DNA of 64,000 nt from Antedon mediterranea (taxonomy: Eukaryota > Echinodermata > Crinoidea > Comatulida > Antedonidae), in NCBI RefSeq assembly GCF_964355755.1, contig NC_092671.1, positions 5,779,001 to 5,843,000 of the forward strand, written 5' to 3'. The position numbers were made by a program, and so were the translations under genes. Shown here piece after piece: positions 11,501 through 24,542 of the stretch. The notes under the pieces are model-generated. The model was not told where the DNA came from. It made no database searches and was given only the letters and a program-made list of their open reading frames with translations. Positions within the stretch are counted from its first letter, which is position 1, and the number at the start of each line of letters is the position of its first letter.

Positions 11501-14500
11501 GTGACGTTTATCTCAAGTGTGGTTCTACCACAACTCGCAGATACTGATGCACTTCCGTAGAACCAATTATTCGGCATCCGAGTTCCAATATTCAATTGTC
11601 TTTCAGTTTTATTGTCACATGTCACGTGCATTGGGTTCGTAATCCAGTAGCCATAATAATCGTTGCTAGGAATCATATAGCGATCAAGAACATTAATGGA
11701 ATATACCATGTTTCCACCATTATAGTTCGGAATGGCCATCTCCACCATCATCTTGTCATCTGACAATTTGCATATAGCATTGTTGCAGGTTATCATTTCA
11801 GCGTCTGTGTACCACCTGTATTTAAGTTTAAAAATACACTTGTAACATACTTAAAAGGAAGTTCACATAATTGTAATTCTTCAGTACATTTCCTCTTGTA
11901 TTAGACTTAATTCAAAGAAAACAACTTCATAAAAAGTGGAGAACAATATCTCACTCAGCCATTTCCACTACTGCGGTACGTTCAATATATTATTGTACTG
12001 CAGTACCGTACTTACATATCAATTCGCGACGCTCCCCATTGTACATCGGTAACTTCTTCAATCGGTTTTGTCATGTGAAGTGTCAAGTAGAGAGTTTCTT
12101 CAGCACTGCTACAATAGGCTTCTACAAATCCAGATCCCGTATCCTCACCTAAAAATGTCCAATTGGTGAATAAAGAAAATATAAAAAGCATTTGAATTTT
12201 GCGGAAAGTATATATCCTAATCCACAAAACTGTGTACCAAATGTGTAATGACGTCATAGTTTCCCTAGGTTACAGGATACTGAGCTCGCCTTGCCAAGAT
12301 AGGAACTCGAGACAGTCTTATGTATATGGCTGCGACAAATACCAACAGTAAGCTACTGTACTATGTACATACTCTGCGCGGTGTATGTTAAGGGCGTGAA
12401 ACAGATCGTGTCGCAGCCACAGATAAACCCTTTAATCTTCGGAGCTCGGCATCCTGTTAGATTGTCTTGGGTCGAGACACATCGATTATTAGGCAGGAAC
12501 GTTACTAACACTAATATTCACAAAACTTATAATTTGCAAGACTCTTACTTGACTCTTCTTCTGGGCAACCAAGTGATACATCTTGACCATTAACGGCAAC
12601 CAGACAATGTGGTGTTAGAATGGGATTAGCTTGTGTGAATATGTGCGTCAACATTGCTGCTCCTCTAACCAAAGGAAGCTCTAGTGTTCCACCGTCAGAA
12701 GAAGTGTACAGAAAATTAGCATACATTTCTTCAAATGATGTCATTTCCGGATGATTTGTGTTGGCAATTCCAACTTGAACACCAGACAAGCCTACAGTAA
12801 TTGATAAACAAAGTTCGTCCTAATTTTCCCTTAACATTTTACATTGATTGTGCATTTAAAAGCTAGCGAACTGTTATGGACTAAACTAATAAATAGATGT
12901 TTTAATCGTGGATAATTATAATACAATTAATTATAATGTAATCAATTGTTTTTTATTTTTAAAAAATAAATAGCTTTTTTGTACCTGTAAATTTGCTAAA
13001 AGGATTGCTATCTGGACCGGAGACCATCTGTTTCATTCCTGTACCAAGGGAGTCTAACTTTATCCAGGGGTTATCTTTCTTTCCCGGTGTAAGTTGATGG
13101 AATGTATCACTCCGCGTACTCGCATTCCATCTTTCTAACGTGTATGCATCGTATGTTATACCGTCCTCATTCATAATAGCTATATATGTCAAAAAGTAAT
13201 CCCCAAATAAATTATGCCCATGTAAATTGATTACATTTTTATGAACGGAAATTGATGAATGTAAATGTCAAATTATTTAAGCATAAAGTCACAGTAATGT
13301 ATTACTGGATGCTGGTACTATCATCTCTATCAGGCACAAATAGAGAGATTTAAGTAGTCTCTATTACTTTAGATATTTCCATTACATATTTTATCATTCT
13401 ACCTATCATTGCCGACCATCATACTCGTACATAATTATCATTCAATCTCTATGCATGATATGTACTAACAAAGCATAGCTAATTATTACAGAATTACCTG
13501 AATAGGGTATTAAGCGTATAGGAGCTGGGTTATTATGAATTGCATTGCTAGCAAAATGTCCAGTTGGTAGGGCTCCCTCAGACCTTAATGTACCAGTGTG
13601 TAATGGAGGAGCGATCCTTTCCAGTATCGAACTTGTTCCAAATATCTCAGATACATCTTCTGTAGATAATGGCTTATCGTGAAGAGTATTACATGCTAGA
13701 GGTAAGCCACCTGATCCTAGAAAAAGATATATCCAAAATCATTAAAGAAAAAAAATATAAAATAAATTTCATTCAGATCTTAGTAGTTAGTCTGTCTTTC
13801 CATTTCAATATCTGGAAGTAACACCGGTTCATTGGAATTAAAAATAATTAGTTTCCTGCATATTGCGTCATACGTTACTTACAGCTAATCAAAAACCCTG
13901 ATAAAAAAGTGGGCGTGTAATGTTACCAATATCTATAACGTCAGTTCTTGCAATAATTGGCTCAATTATTTACAACATAATATACACACAAAAGTGTATT
14001 CATTAATTAAAGCTTTAATGTATTTAAATGATAGAACCGGCCGGATTATAGTTGCATATTCGTTTATTATGCCACTTGCATTTTAAATTAACAGGAATTG
14101 TCACACAAAGAATTTAATCATTTGTGTCCATCAGGAATTATAAATGAAACTACTATAAATATTTAAAAACGCCACAAATTAAATAATTTGCCTGATCGGT
14201 TCGATAAATCTTGTTGGAGACGCTTCCATTTAGGGCCTATACATATTGAATGAATTAAGTACTACAGTAGAATTCCTATACAAGAGACACTTGGACAGGG
14301 GTTCCCGTTTACACGGGAAGTACCGGCATGGTGTCCCCTAAATAGAGGTGTCAGATTGAAGGGATTCTGGTGCAATTTTTTTTTCAAATTGTTTTTCTTT
14401 CTTTTTTCGTATTTATACGGTGTTTGGTTATTTGTTAATATCACGAACTTGTATAAAAACAATCAATTGAACAAGTTGTACTGTGCATCAGTCTCGTGCC

Positions 14501-17500
14501 TAGTAAAGTTTATATATTATTCGCAGGTAAACCGAGAATTTAATGTGTGAACAAATAATTTAAAGGCAGGTTATTTGGTATGCAGTAGCTTGCTTGCTAC
14601 AAAATATAACCTGTCTTGATGAAGATAAACCCGTTAGTTCTATCATCTTAATCCTAAAAAATAACCAAAAGTAATGCACTCGGATAGCGTGGGTAGATTT
14701 ATAGTGATCAGTTTTTCCAATTAATTTTTATGACTACAGTTGTAATAATTAATTTTAGCAAGTTTGGTAAAAATCCATTTATTTAAAGCGATAATAAAAA
14801 TAAGAGAATAAGAATTATTTTTGGAGGACAAACATTAATAAACGCTTCCACTTTTCTCTTTATAAATTTAAATATTTAGAGTAAATTTAGCTCATGTCAA
14901 AGTTTATGATCAATAGTTGTCAAGTTATTTTTTTAAATCAAACTATGAATCTGTAACATCTAATCTAAATCCATACATAATGTTAAATATATTAGCAATA
15001 AGACTATACGGGTTTGTTAGCACACCTTAATTGCAGAGCTATATACTGAAAGAGAAGAAGAGATAAATAGTATAATTGATATGCAATAGTTATAAGCCTC
15101 TAGCGAAGCTTACTGTCGAATCCCACATTTTCCAAATTTGCTTGCAGCGTTTATTATAGGTTACATCACTACAAGTGACAGATATGACATTATTTTCTGG
15201 ATTGAATGATTCAGGCCAACGAGGTCAGCAAATAATATACAAATTCCTACATTGGGTACATATACATTACAATTATATATAATATTAACAATAATAAATA
15301 TATCTCATATTAATAGCACCTAATTTTCCAGTTTAATCTTCTGTAGGCCTAATGAAAGTTACCTGCGCATGCCCGTAAACATTTTTCTTTAGTTATAAAG
15401 TTGTTTCTATTTCCTTTACAACCTTTGTAAGTAAACTTTCTGCATGTGTTTCCGTCGAAACTCCATCGTTGATGTGTTTTGTGGCAATCTCCAACTTTAA
15501 TAGGTAATAAACACAGGTCTTCTACAAAATAAAAATAGTTTTTATGAAAATTATATTCTATTTTTCCATTAATTTATTATTATTTTATCCATTTATTATA
15601 AAGACAAAGATCATCCACACATTGGTTAGCGACGTCTATCAAAACTTGTCCTGTATAAATCTGTTCAATTATAAATTTTAGAAACGCTCTAGTTTTAAAA
15701 CTATTTGGATCTGCTTAGGAACCTGTTAATTTGAGTACATCGACGCCATTTAGGCTTTAGGAATTACGGAACAACTTGGATAGATAATTCTATGTAAGTA
15801 CTCGTAAGCCCATATAAAAACATCTCTTTTTGTACAGTTTAGACAGCTGACATAAACCAGGAGTAGTATATGTTTCATTAAATATTACTATGAATCCATA
15901 TACACTTAAAAATGTTAAGGAAATTAGGTTAAGGTTAGCCAGCCCAGAATACCAATTATCGTCCTTTTCGCAATTGGAATAGACACGCAGACTAAAGCTC
16001 TGCCCATGGTCATGATGGTGTCATATCACTACGATATTTTTGCATATCACTTCCATATTTGGCACATCACACTTTTCTTGTCAAACTAGTTTGATAATAT
16101 AGACAGAGCTTAAGGCCTATATATTAAACATGCCATGACGTTATAACTATATAATGGAACATTAATGCTTCATCGATTAGTTTAATAATTTCTCATTTTA
16201 AATCAATTTACCTGTCTGAACAGTGATTAAGATTGATATACAGATTACAAATTTGACTCGACCCTTATCAATAAATTAGCCATCGATAAAGATAGGTTTG
16301 TTGATTCATGTTGACAACATGACACGGTAATAAACTCTTTATTAATATATTCACATATCTAAATAATTAACTGTGTTTAATATTAACATTGTATATATTA
16401 TGTATTGACATATTAACATGTTTAATGCAGCAGAATGTGCACCATGATGGCTTCCATTTCCCAAAAGCAATTACAGCTTTTTACATAATAACTCTTTATT
16501 AGTCCTAATCATTTCTCAAGATATTTTTCATTGTTTTTTCTTCTTTTACAGGATCCTCAGTAAAGTCTTAATTATATTATGTATATTATTGTTAATTTGC
16601 CATTATTGAAACAAATAAATGTTCTTAAATTGAAAAATGATTTTTTCTTTCTCGTGAACAAAGTTGCATCAACATCAAGTTTTATCTTTAACTTTTTAGA
16701 TCACACAAAACGACAAACATTGTCATCACTCTGATTTACTGGTGTCATAATTGCTCGTTTGTTGCCGTCTTATAACAATATATAAAGAACTGAAATGTAT
16801 AGTCTAGTTTTAAAGGCATAGAATTGTTTCATGTGGTATTGTATCTTTTTATTTTGTTAATTATACGTATAATTATCTCGTTAGTCCTATTATTATGTAA
16901 CGATGAGAAGCAAGTATGCGAAGAATGATACATAAAATCATTATTTTATGAACTATTTTGATCTTTTTTTGCACCATAATAGGTATTTCTACACTTATAA
17001 TAATGAGACTGTCTTCAAACTCACTTTCATAATAAAATTATACTATTAATGTTATGATATTTTCTGGATCAAATAAATCGACTTGTGACTTGTGTCTGGC
17101 AATAAAAATGATAATAACGATGTAATGTGTTTAATCAGGTAAGATAAAAAGAAGAGATATCTTTATTATAGACCTAAATAACATTAAATCCTGATGCTAA
17201 TTTGATATGGGTCACTAAAACTTTTGTAGCAATCTTTAAACACACGTGACCATTAATATCAGTAACACCGCGCTGTTTTAAAGGAGCATGTCATATTCTA
17301 CCTATACGACAGCTATAGTAAATTTTAAGTAATCTTATAAAGTTTTACTAAATGCAATTTAATTATAGGATATTATGGACCACCTACCTTTATGTTATAT
17401 TATTATATCATCTACAATTATGATGAAACTGAATATTTTATGTTGTTTAATGTACAGCCTAATAATAGCATAACTTAGAATAGAATAACGGGTATATAAA

Positions 17501-19922
17501 AATTAAAGTACATCATTCGTTTCAGTTACCGCGTGATTTTATTGGATAATGTTCTACTAAAAGACAATAATAAGTTACTTCTTACTTTATTGTTCTCTGA
17601 CTGTATGTACACTTCTATAAATGCATGTCATAATTATTGAATGATTATTTATAGTGATCCAGTTGAGATATAAAATCATGTTATGTTTTTTTTTTAACTT
17701 TACGACACTTGAAGTCCATGGTGCGGGCACAATTCTATTGATCATACATTCTAATAATTATTATCGATCTATATCGATTTGTGTACAAGAGTTCATAATT
17801 TTCGGGATTGTTATTGTGACATAATGATTTTGTTGAAAATACAGTAATCATTTTCTTATCATCTACACAGTAAAATCCCTAAAATCCTATTCTCTTCTAC
17901 ATAAATGTTTAAACAATTAAGAAAAATAAACGGTGTGGTACCAATTAGGGTTAATATCCTAGTGATTATTCATTATGATTTAAATTATATACAAAAATAA
18001 TAGGTTAAACTTTTAATTCTCTATATGGGAATTGTACGGCAGTATAATAACCATGTGATGCCTTTGGGAAATATGACTTTGGTAACAGAGGACAAGTTAA
18101 AACAAGTATTATGACAGTCAAAGCATACCGGTAATGAAAAATTCGTCCATTTTATTTGATAATAATGTACCGTAAATTTTTTTAACACTTAAAGATGTAT
18201 TGTCCCCTGAAGAAATATTTTTTTTGTTGAATATGTCATTTTAATGTCACATAATAATAATAATTTGACCAAAAATGGGATCAGAAAAAAAAATGATTTA
18301 CCTAAAAAAACTGTAATTTAAAGCAAAAAAAATAGTCAAATTGGCTGCCAGTCATGATGGGATTTTGGTTGAATGTAACTATAGTTTTTGTCGGTTTTTT
18401 TCTATGGAAGTGATTAACTTTATAAAATCTACAAAATGACCTATTGAAAGTAAGAATTTTTATTAATGTTCATTTGTCATGGTTTTTTGGGAGCAATACA
18501 TCTTTAAGATATTATCGGAATTGATGTCCTTATGAATATAGGAATACTCTACTAACTTTCATAATCTACCAGTAGGCCTATGTAAATTTAATTATACCAC
18601 TGAAGTTTTAACCTATATTATTATTGCCAAAACGTTTAAGAGAGGAAATGTGGTAGTTTTTAGAAGAACTATGCTTTTATAGAAAACTATAATATCTCAT
18701 AGCATGGAGTACTTTAAACATTTATGATCCTGCAGTGGGATAAAATATTGGCTTCGATGAAACACTATTTTTAATTCATCTTTGTTTATTTTTTAACAAA
18801 TCTTCTTTTCCAATCTTCTGAATTATGTGTGTTTAGCCTAGCAAGCAATCGTTACACAGCTTCTATACCATTTACTATTAATGAGTATACAACATTAGTA
18901 GATACATTACCGACATTAACATATATGCCTACAAATGGCTTATACTGTAGTTCATCACTCTGTATTATGCATCATCTAACATGTGAATATTTCATACCAT
19001 TTAAATCAGACAGTATATAAATCATATTACCTTATTTGACGATAAAAGCTTTTAGTGTGTTCTGCGCATGCGCTTTGATACACGGCCGTCAACACTGTCA
19101 ATAATTTTTAACTCATTCATTCACAATTGCCTTCGTTTCTATTCTTCTGGGTATTTTCGATTCATAAATTGTTACATAAATATAAATGTTTTCTTATTTA
19201 TCTTTTAGTTTGATCTAAATCTTACTTAAATGCTTACCTTTGAATTACTTTCATTAATTAAGAAGCAAAAAGTGACGTTTGATGGATTTGCTTTCATTAT
19301 GCTATATTAAATATTATGATTTCTAATATAAATATATGACAATAATATCATTATTTAATCATAGTTTAAATAACATTTTCAAAATTTAATTTCATAATCA
19401 TTTATGTTTGTATTAAACAGTATAAAATTTAATTATTTTTCATCTAGAATATATATTAATATACCGGTAGGTATACATTAAATTAAGAAATGAGAATTGT
19501 TCAATAGGTATCATGAACCTCCACCTTATTGTATTCATAATTTATACTGTTTTACTTCTTAATTGCCTTTTAAAATTAGACAGATAGTTGCTATCAATAA
19601 CCATAGAACGTAATAATGTTTATTATGATGACATAATTACTTTAGGAATATCTTATTTTATTAATGTAACATTACACAAATACTTACCTTCCTTGTTAAT
19701 ATATTCTTCTCCCAAGTTTTTTATTTTATGATCTAAGAAAATGGTGTACAACGCAGCAACGATACCACCAATAATCAACAAGACAGTCGCGATGACAAAC
19801 ACACAGCAAGTAGTTGTCTTAGGCGTTGGTTCTTTCTTAGATGGCACTACTGAGGTTGAAAGACTTTCGTTTAATTGTTCTTTTAACTCCACATCTACAA
19901 GATCACATTTACTGTTTGCCAT
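5535..19922 (-). CDS. Membrane-anchored Kunitz / GH81 endo-1,3-beta-glucanase-like protein
   Basis: Fifteen exons join in phase into 1157 residues plus stop: 19922-19688, 15521-15363, 13716-13498, 13179-12985, 12791-12549, 12148-12016, 11815-11470, 10645-10436, 10274-9852, 8891-8733, 8320-8085, 7760-7585, 7211-7054, 6446-6129 and 5798-5535. The N-terminus is cytoplasmic. Residues about 39-63 form one membrane span without a cleavage site, so the rest would face outward. A Kunitz domain lies at 80-132 and a GH81 region from about 150 to the end. GH81 marks are LALPHH-like 'VTLPHH', 'YDSIWGG', 'NHHIHLGYW', 'WYMGHSWATG' and 'TESTSE'. The family cuts beta-1,3-glucans such as laminarin and fungal or algal wall glucan. 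Residue 885 is Asn where the usual motif NDHHFH has the catalytic Asp. Glu960 and Glu964 are kept. Digestion or glucan recognition at the cell surface is inferred. Confidence 0.9.
5949..6090. mobile_element. MITE-like element, family C, copy in GH81 intron 14
   Basis: The element begins with 'aagcttggttgcttccca' and ends with 'gttggaacgaagctt', so the ends are inverted repeats. Inside are 'cacaagcga' and 'tcgcttgtgattggt' segments that recur at 48973-49272 and 50396-50515. No coding capacity. Confidence 0.6.
6707..6750 (+). tRNA. tRNA-Gln 5' fragment (pseudogene)
   Basis: The sequence ggttctatggtgtaatgg, continued by ttagcactc, matches the 5' half of animal tRNA-Gln, including the A box. The anticodon arm is disrupted and no B box follows. 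The fragment sits in the intron between exons 13 and 14 of the GH81 gene, on the opposite strand. It may be a relic of a retroposed element. Confidence 0.6.
7585..7760 (-). CDS. Exon 12 of the GH81 gene: YDSIWGG and catalytic-acid motif
   Basis: This exon encodes residues 853-911. From memory of the family, most GH81 enzymes have a Tyr-Asn-Asp-His-His-Phe-His segment whose Asp is the general acid. Here the segment reads Tyr-Ser-Asn-His-His-Ile-His, with the codon AAC for Asn885. The splice borders (AG/G at 7760, ATG/gtta at 7585) keep frame with both neighbours. Confidence 0.8.
7794..7945. repeat. Short inverted-repeat-like segment in GH81 intron 11
   Basis: Words such as 'aacgggacac' near 7809 and 'agtcccgttaatagagg' near 7895 are partly inverted copies. 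Similar words ('cccgtttacacggg', 'cccctaaatagagg') occur at 14300-14350 in another intron. This may be a small dispersed element; the borders are uncertain. Confidence 0.35.
9071..9390. repeat. 58-bp minisatellite, about 5.5 copies, in GH81 intron 9
   Basis: The word 'attattcgac' recurs at 9131, 9189, 9247 and 9305 and, in altered form, at 9363, a period of 58 bases with few changes. A 143-codon open frame runs through it on the plus strand only because 58-base units lacking stops shift frame regularly. It is not a gene. Confidence 0.9.
9730..9845. repeat. Dispersed repeat next to GH81 exon 9
   Basis: The minus strand here ('ttatcagataatctatattg' and 'cacagtgctgattt') is matched on the plus strand at 31010-31110 with moderate divergence. 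It is probably an interspersed element; it begins within a few bases of the exon 9 donor. Confidence 0.55.
11156..11294. mobile_element. MITE-like element, family A, copy 2
   Basis: It begins with 'aagctctgtctatgtgac' and ends with 'gatagtgtagacaaggct'. It shares the central 'caaatatggcagtgatatga' with the other copies. It lies in the intron between exons 7 and 8 of the GH81 gene. Confidence 0.65.
12274..12473. mobile_element. MITE-like element, family B, copy 1
   Basis: A segment of about 200 bases begins 'ctgagctcgccttgccaaga' and ends 'ggagctcggcatcctgtt'. It shares 'tggctgcgacaaataccaa' and 'cgcagccacagataa' with the copy at 33811-34012, and these two internal words are inverted relative to each other. 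It lies in the intron between exons 5 and 6 of the GH81 gene. Confidence 0.65.
15363..15521 (-). CDS. Exon 2 of the GH81 gene: Kunitz/BPTI domain
   Basis: One symmetrical phase 1-1 exon of 159 bases carries a complete Kunitz fold: six Cys at residues 82, 91, 105, 113, 126 and 130, plus the usual RWSFD, FTYKGC and GNRNNF words. Spacing is 8, 13, 7, 12 and 3; the second gap is two shorter than the common 15. The residue after the second Cys, which sets specificity in inhibitors, is His, not Lys or Arg. Trypsin inhibition is therefore doubtful. The exon shape suits acquisition by exon shuffling. Confidence 0.88.
15995..16112. mobile_element. MITE-like element, family A, copy 3
   Basis: It runs from 'aagctctgcccatggt' to 'tttgataatatagacagagc'. 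It lies within the large first intron of the GH81 gene. Confidence 0.6.
16113..19687. other. Large first intron of the GH81 gene, no other gene seen
   Basis: AT-rich sequence without recognisable exons on either strand. The stretch 18180-18500 has several poly-A and poly-T runs. Short open frames such as 18829-19020 show no domain and no splice logic. Confidence 0.5.
19688..19922 (-). CDS. Exon 1 of the GH81 gene: cytoplasmic tail and membrane anchor
   Basis: The exon opens with MANSKCDLVDVELKE and is acidic and polar up to residue 35. It then has a hydrophobic stretch at 39-63 (CCVFVIATVLLIIGGIVAALY) followed by DHKIKNLGEEY. There is no signal peptidase-like site, and Lys residues precede the span, which fits a type II anchor. 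It ends in phase 1 at a GTAAGTA donor. A 4.2-kb intron separates it from the Kunitz exon. The start Met is the first in the open frame. Confidence 0.8.
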
Positions 19923-21150
19923 TTCTAGAAAAGTTTGTTTTCTTCAAGTTTCGTTCAACGTTTGTAAAAGTTCTGAAGATTAAAAGAAACTTCCGTATAG
20001 TCGTTGTTGATGTTAACTGTATAGTCTGTCTCTTGTTCAATAACTATAGGTTTTTAATAGACACCTTTTTTCTGCAGAGCTATGCATGGAATTACTAGTC
20101 GGCTACGGTAAAATACGTCATCTGGGAAATATCATACACTGCGCGGTACTGTCTAATGGACTTTAAACCAGTTGTCGAAAGCTTTCTAAAATGCACCAAT
20201 TCAATGCAGCCTACATAATTCCATAACATTAAATGCTTAAAAATAAGCGCGCATAGTGTTGATAATAGTCTGCTTTGACATGATTTGTGTGCAGTGAGTA
20301 GATTTTGGTGAACAGTCAAATTTTATGAATTAATTAAATATTCATGTATTTCTGTAATGGTTCAAATGGTCCTCATACATCATGCTATACTAAAAGAAAT
20401 ACACATATAATTTAAAATGTTAATCATTACAATTATAGATATCGACGTAAATATAATTTGACAGGCGAATTGTGAATGATTAGGTATAAAGAAAATCTGA
20501 CAGTCCATTGTCAGAGTCACCTCAAAGACAGTCGTCCCATCATCACGTGAAAATGATGGATAATAATTTCCTTGTGGAAAAGTAACTTGGTGCAACTTCA
20601 CGACGTCTTTTGTATTCTATTTCAAGGCGAATCTAATCGAATGAATTATGCATTGAGCTTTTATTTGTTTCGTATGTTTGCGCATACACCTCCATGCATG
20701 TTACACACTGTAACGATTTATTCCACATTGGAAGATTATTATGGTTCTCCGCGGTTCTACTCGGACTCATCATGAGAAAAATGTTGCACTTTTTTTACCA
20801 TTAGTCATGAAAATATATAGATTAGTATAATTAGTTTTCTATTAGTTAAATCATAAGTGTTCATAACTGTTCTTCTCATAATGTATGTAATAAAAAAAAA
20901 TGCATTGTTCATTACTTATTAACCGAATCTCCGTATCTTTGTCAATCGCGCCAAAGAATTTTATTTTTTTGGATTCTGCCTTCGTCCATTTTTTTTTTTT
21001 TTTTTTGCATTTCTAATTATTCTATCTTGCTTTTTGCTTACTGTTTGTCTGTTGGACGAAAATTTTGAATTGAATTTAAATAAATGTTATAATTAAGAAT
21101 TCCTTTAGAATGAAATTGAAGTTCGGTTATTTAATTTAGAATGTTCCCAT

Positions 21151-21263
21151 GGCGTTATATCTTTTTGAATGCTATTCCTGCTATTTTATTCTTCGTTGAC
21201 ACTTTTTAAGGTCTTTATTTATGTATCTTTTTGTCAAGAATAAATAATAAACTTAATATATGC
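21151..21263. repeat. Dispersed repeat, copy 1
   Basis: It begins 'tggcgttatatctttttgaa' and ends 'aataaacttaatatatgcaa'. The same two blocks border a longer segment at 24543-24765. It may be a non-autonomous element with variable interior. Confidence 0.5.
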
Positions 21264-24200
21264 AAGTTGAATTCCTGCTTGTGATCATCGATGGGGAAAC
21301 TAGGCCTATTACAAAATAAGTTTAGGTGCGCCCTCAACAAAATCGATTGTACTGAAATATTTGACAGGCAGTAAGGATTTCATTGCAAATCTAAATTCAT
21401 TTCTTAAAGTTTTCCTTAAATTGACCTGAGTGTGGTCATAAGTCAGTCTGGGTCGATCTTTATGAAATTCGTGTATCCGCCTATGTGGTATCTATACTGA
21501 TTAATTGATGAACTGATTATCGCCACTGAGTATACAGGAGATCTGCCAAAATATGGTAAATTAACAGTGACAGTATCTTGTTAAATACGACAAGTTGTCA
21601 TAACATTTATGTTCAATGTTTAGATTAAAAAGACCGGAAGTTGTACATCCCGGTCATATAAAAATACTTCATGAATCATTTTAAGCTTTTAAAATGACAA
21701 CATAGAAAATTCATCACAAAAACATTCCCAAAACCTAACTGGTATGACGTCAGTCTAAATAGTTAAATGTGACAACCACTACGGATTGTGTTCCTGATAT
21801 TTCATTAAGGTATTCATTAGGCCCATAACAATACAGTTCACGTCTGTCATCCTCACACGCTTCGTAACTTTCATAATTGTATATCATATTTTTATTTTTC
21901 TGATTGTAATATTTTATTTCTCTGTAGAATTCCTACTTCTGGCAAGGACTACTATACTATCCAGCATAGAGTGGATTTTTTCGGTGTTGTTTACCCTTTA
22001 TTGGGCCAACCAAGGTGAACCCACGACATTTCTTTGTGATCTGGTCACACAATGTGGCTTCTTTCCAATGTTTTAGGCCTACCTTCAGCCTATCTGTAAT
22101 CAACTTATCACATATAGAGTGACATTTCTTTAAAACTTCAAGTATCAACCCCAACCAGGTTGAGGTTGTATATACAGTATGTATCTTACACACATCATAT
22201 TTTTATTTTCGCCTGGCCCAGCGTGGTTTGTATTTGGCCTAGGTAATTTTCCGATGTAGATGTGTTCGGACCACCGAAGAACCTTAAACATGCGGCTTGA
22301 TTCCATGGCGATATTAATGCCCACCTAAACCAAAATACACTTTTTGTTGCTCTACTCTATAACCGAGGTCCTTAAACTCTGTTCAATTTAATTTCTCTAT
22401 GTTTCACCAACACAACAACTCAAACCCTTACGTTACCTATTGGCTAGACACAAAGTTACCAGAAAAAAACTCCATCCGGCATACATACATCACTGATGTT
22501 ATCGACTTGTCTTAATAACATGAGATAAAGTTGATTATAACATTTACAATGTGTCATTTTGTAGTGCATGATGAATGATTACATCATTACAAAGTAATAA
22601 TGAATAACGATGCATCAAACAATGTACACTCATTATTCGTTTGGTTTCATAAGACAAACGCCCAAGGAGATATTTCTCTTAGAACTAATTAGATAGATCA
22701 TAGATATTTCATTGAGATAATATAAACATTAGATTACCGGCTTTTCTGTCAAACATTGGTCTGTGAAAAAAAAAATATATAAAAAATAGAGAAATAGGCA
22801 TATTGATCATAGGCCTAATTATTATAAGCATTGATTATTATTTCTATCATTGTTTTATATAGTGTAGATGTTTACTTTATTTCTTTTATATTGTTTTTTT
22901 CTCTTTCTTATTGAATTATTGTTGTTAGATCAAAATTTATGCATTTTGATTAATTTATTTTTTGTGACAGGAGTCAAACCCCGATTAACGAAAACTATTT
23001 TTTAGCTCCTTTTCACATATTGTACTGTTTGTATGATGTGAATAAAGTTGAAAGTAAATAATGATAATGATATCGGTAAAAATTCGAATTTGTCGCCCAA
23101 CAGAAAGTAGTGGTTACTACGAAAAATTGTCCCATATTATCCGTGTTCGATAAATTAAAATCTGTTCCGTGGAAAGCGAAGAATTTTGTTTACCTCACCA
23201 CAAGCTCAAAATCCTTATTTTAATACTTTCATAAATTCATCAACCGTGGTACTAGTTAGTTTTATTTGTTTACCATTATTTGTCTTGCGTCGATGGGGTT
23301 TACTTTATATAATCCGGTTTTGTGAACAAACAAATGACCAGGTTTCAGTATATAGCACGTAATAGAGGAAAGGAGCTATTATTAGTAGGCCTATATATTC
23401 TTTCCTTCATTAATACGTAGATAACTTGCTCATCTGATTTTGTGATTTACAGTATCAGACGTGTGCTAAAGAATTAGACGGATAAATAAATCAAGATGTT
23501 ATTTATCTCCCTAATTAAGTTTTACATCCAAAAGAAGTAGGGTGTAGTAGGCCTTCAAATTGATGTTGTCAACCATGACACTGGTCATTCGTGCCGGTTA
23601 GAGTGCTCCTTAGCGCGTGCATCGTCTTGAACCACTCCTGTGTAAGAAGGCTACATTCACTCTTAAGTTTATTTAATAATTATACTATTACAATTAATCT
23701 TATTTACCAAACTTAATTGAGCCCAAACAATAGAACATCTAGACTCAAACAGCGAAGCAAATTGATCTCCTCGCACGAGCCCAGTTGAGACCCAGCAATT
23801 TCGGTTTAACTGGATCAGTGCTGCTTCAAATACAAATAGTATATCGCCTGGGTAGGTTAACAAAACCCAATTATAATGTCGAGTTTAGCGGCTAATTAAT
23901 GAAAACAAACGAATATAGACTTGTGACTGTTATGGATATTTTTTGTGCACAGCCTACCTAAATATTGATTTAATATGTTGATGATTAAGAAATTTGGCTG
24001 AAATATCAGAACATTATGTTAGTGTTTAAATTTGTGCATTGTACTCCCATATCACCTGTTACTGTGTTTAGTTTAGTTTATGCTATTTTAAGAACGAACA
24101 GGTTATTTAAAGATACTTGCCTTTTGGCGAAGGTTTTTGCAAGATCACATGTAATTTTTTTTTCTAAACGTAATTCAGTCAAAATATTATTCCAAATGAT

Positions 24201-24542
24201 GTTTTATGTTAAAAACACAAAGTACAATGTCAAAAGAGTATTTAAGTGAAACAAAGAACTAAGGGAGAAAGTTTCGGTTATTTGAATTTATTTTGTGAAA
24301 ATGGGCTTTTAAATTGTATTTTTAAGTATTAAATTTTCTGTTGGCACTTTCAGCACAGGCTTTGCTTTACTGAAAGTGCCTCATTTATATTGTAAGAAAT
24401 CATATTTATGTTTGTTTATGAATGAAGGAAATGATTTGATTTGATTGATTTATTAATTCCTACAGTTAATACATTAATTTTGAATTGCTAAAAGTTTTTT
24501 AAAAATATAAAAAATAATATTAAAAATCATTTGTTACAATGA

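Noticed and set aside
21957-22193. Minus-strand 78-codon frame with paired Cys (CHSIC, CDQITKKC)
   Set aside because: It could be an exon of an unknown gene, but no flanking exon or family resemblance was found, so I did not call it.
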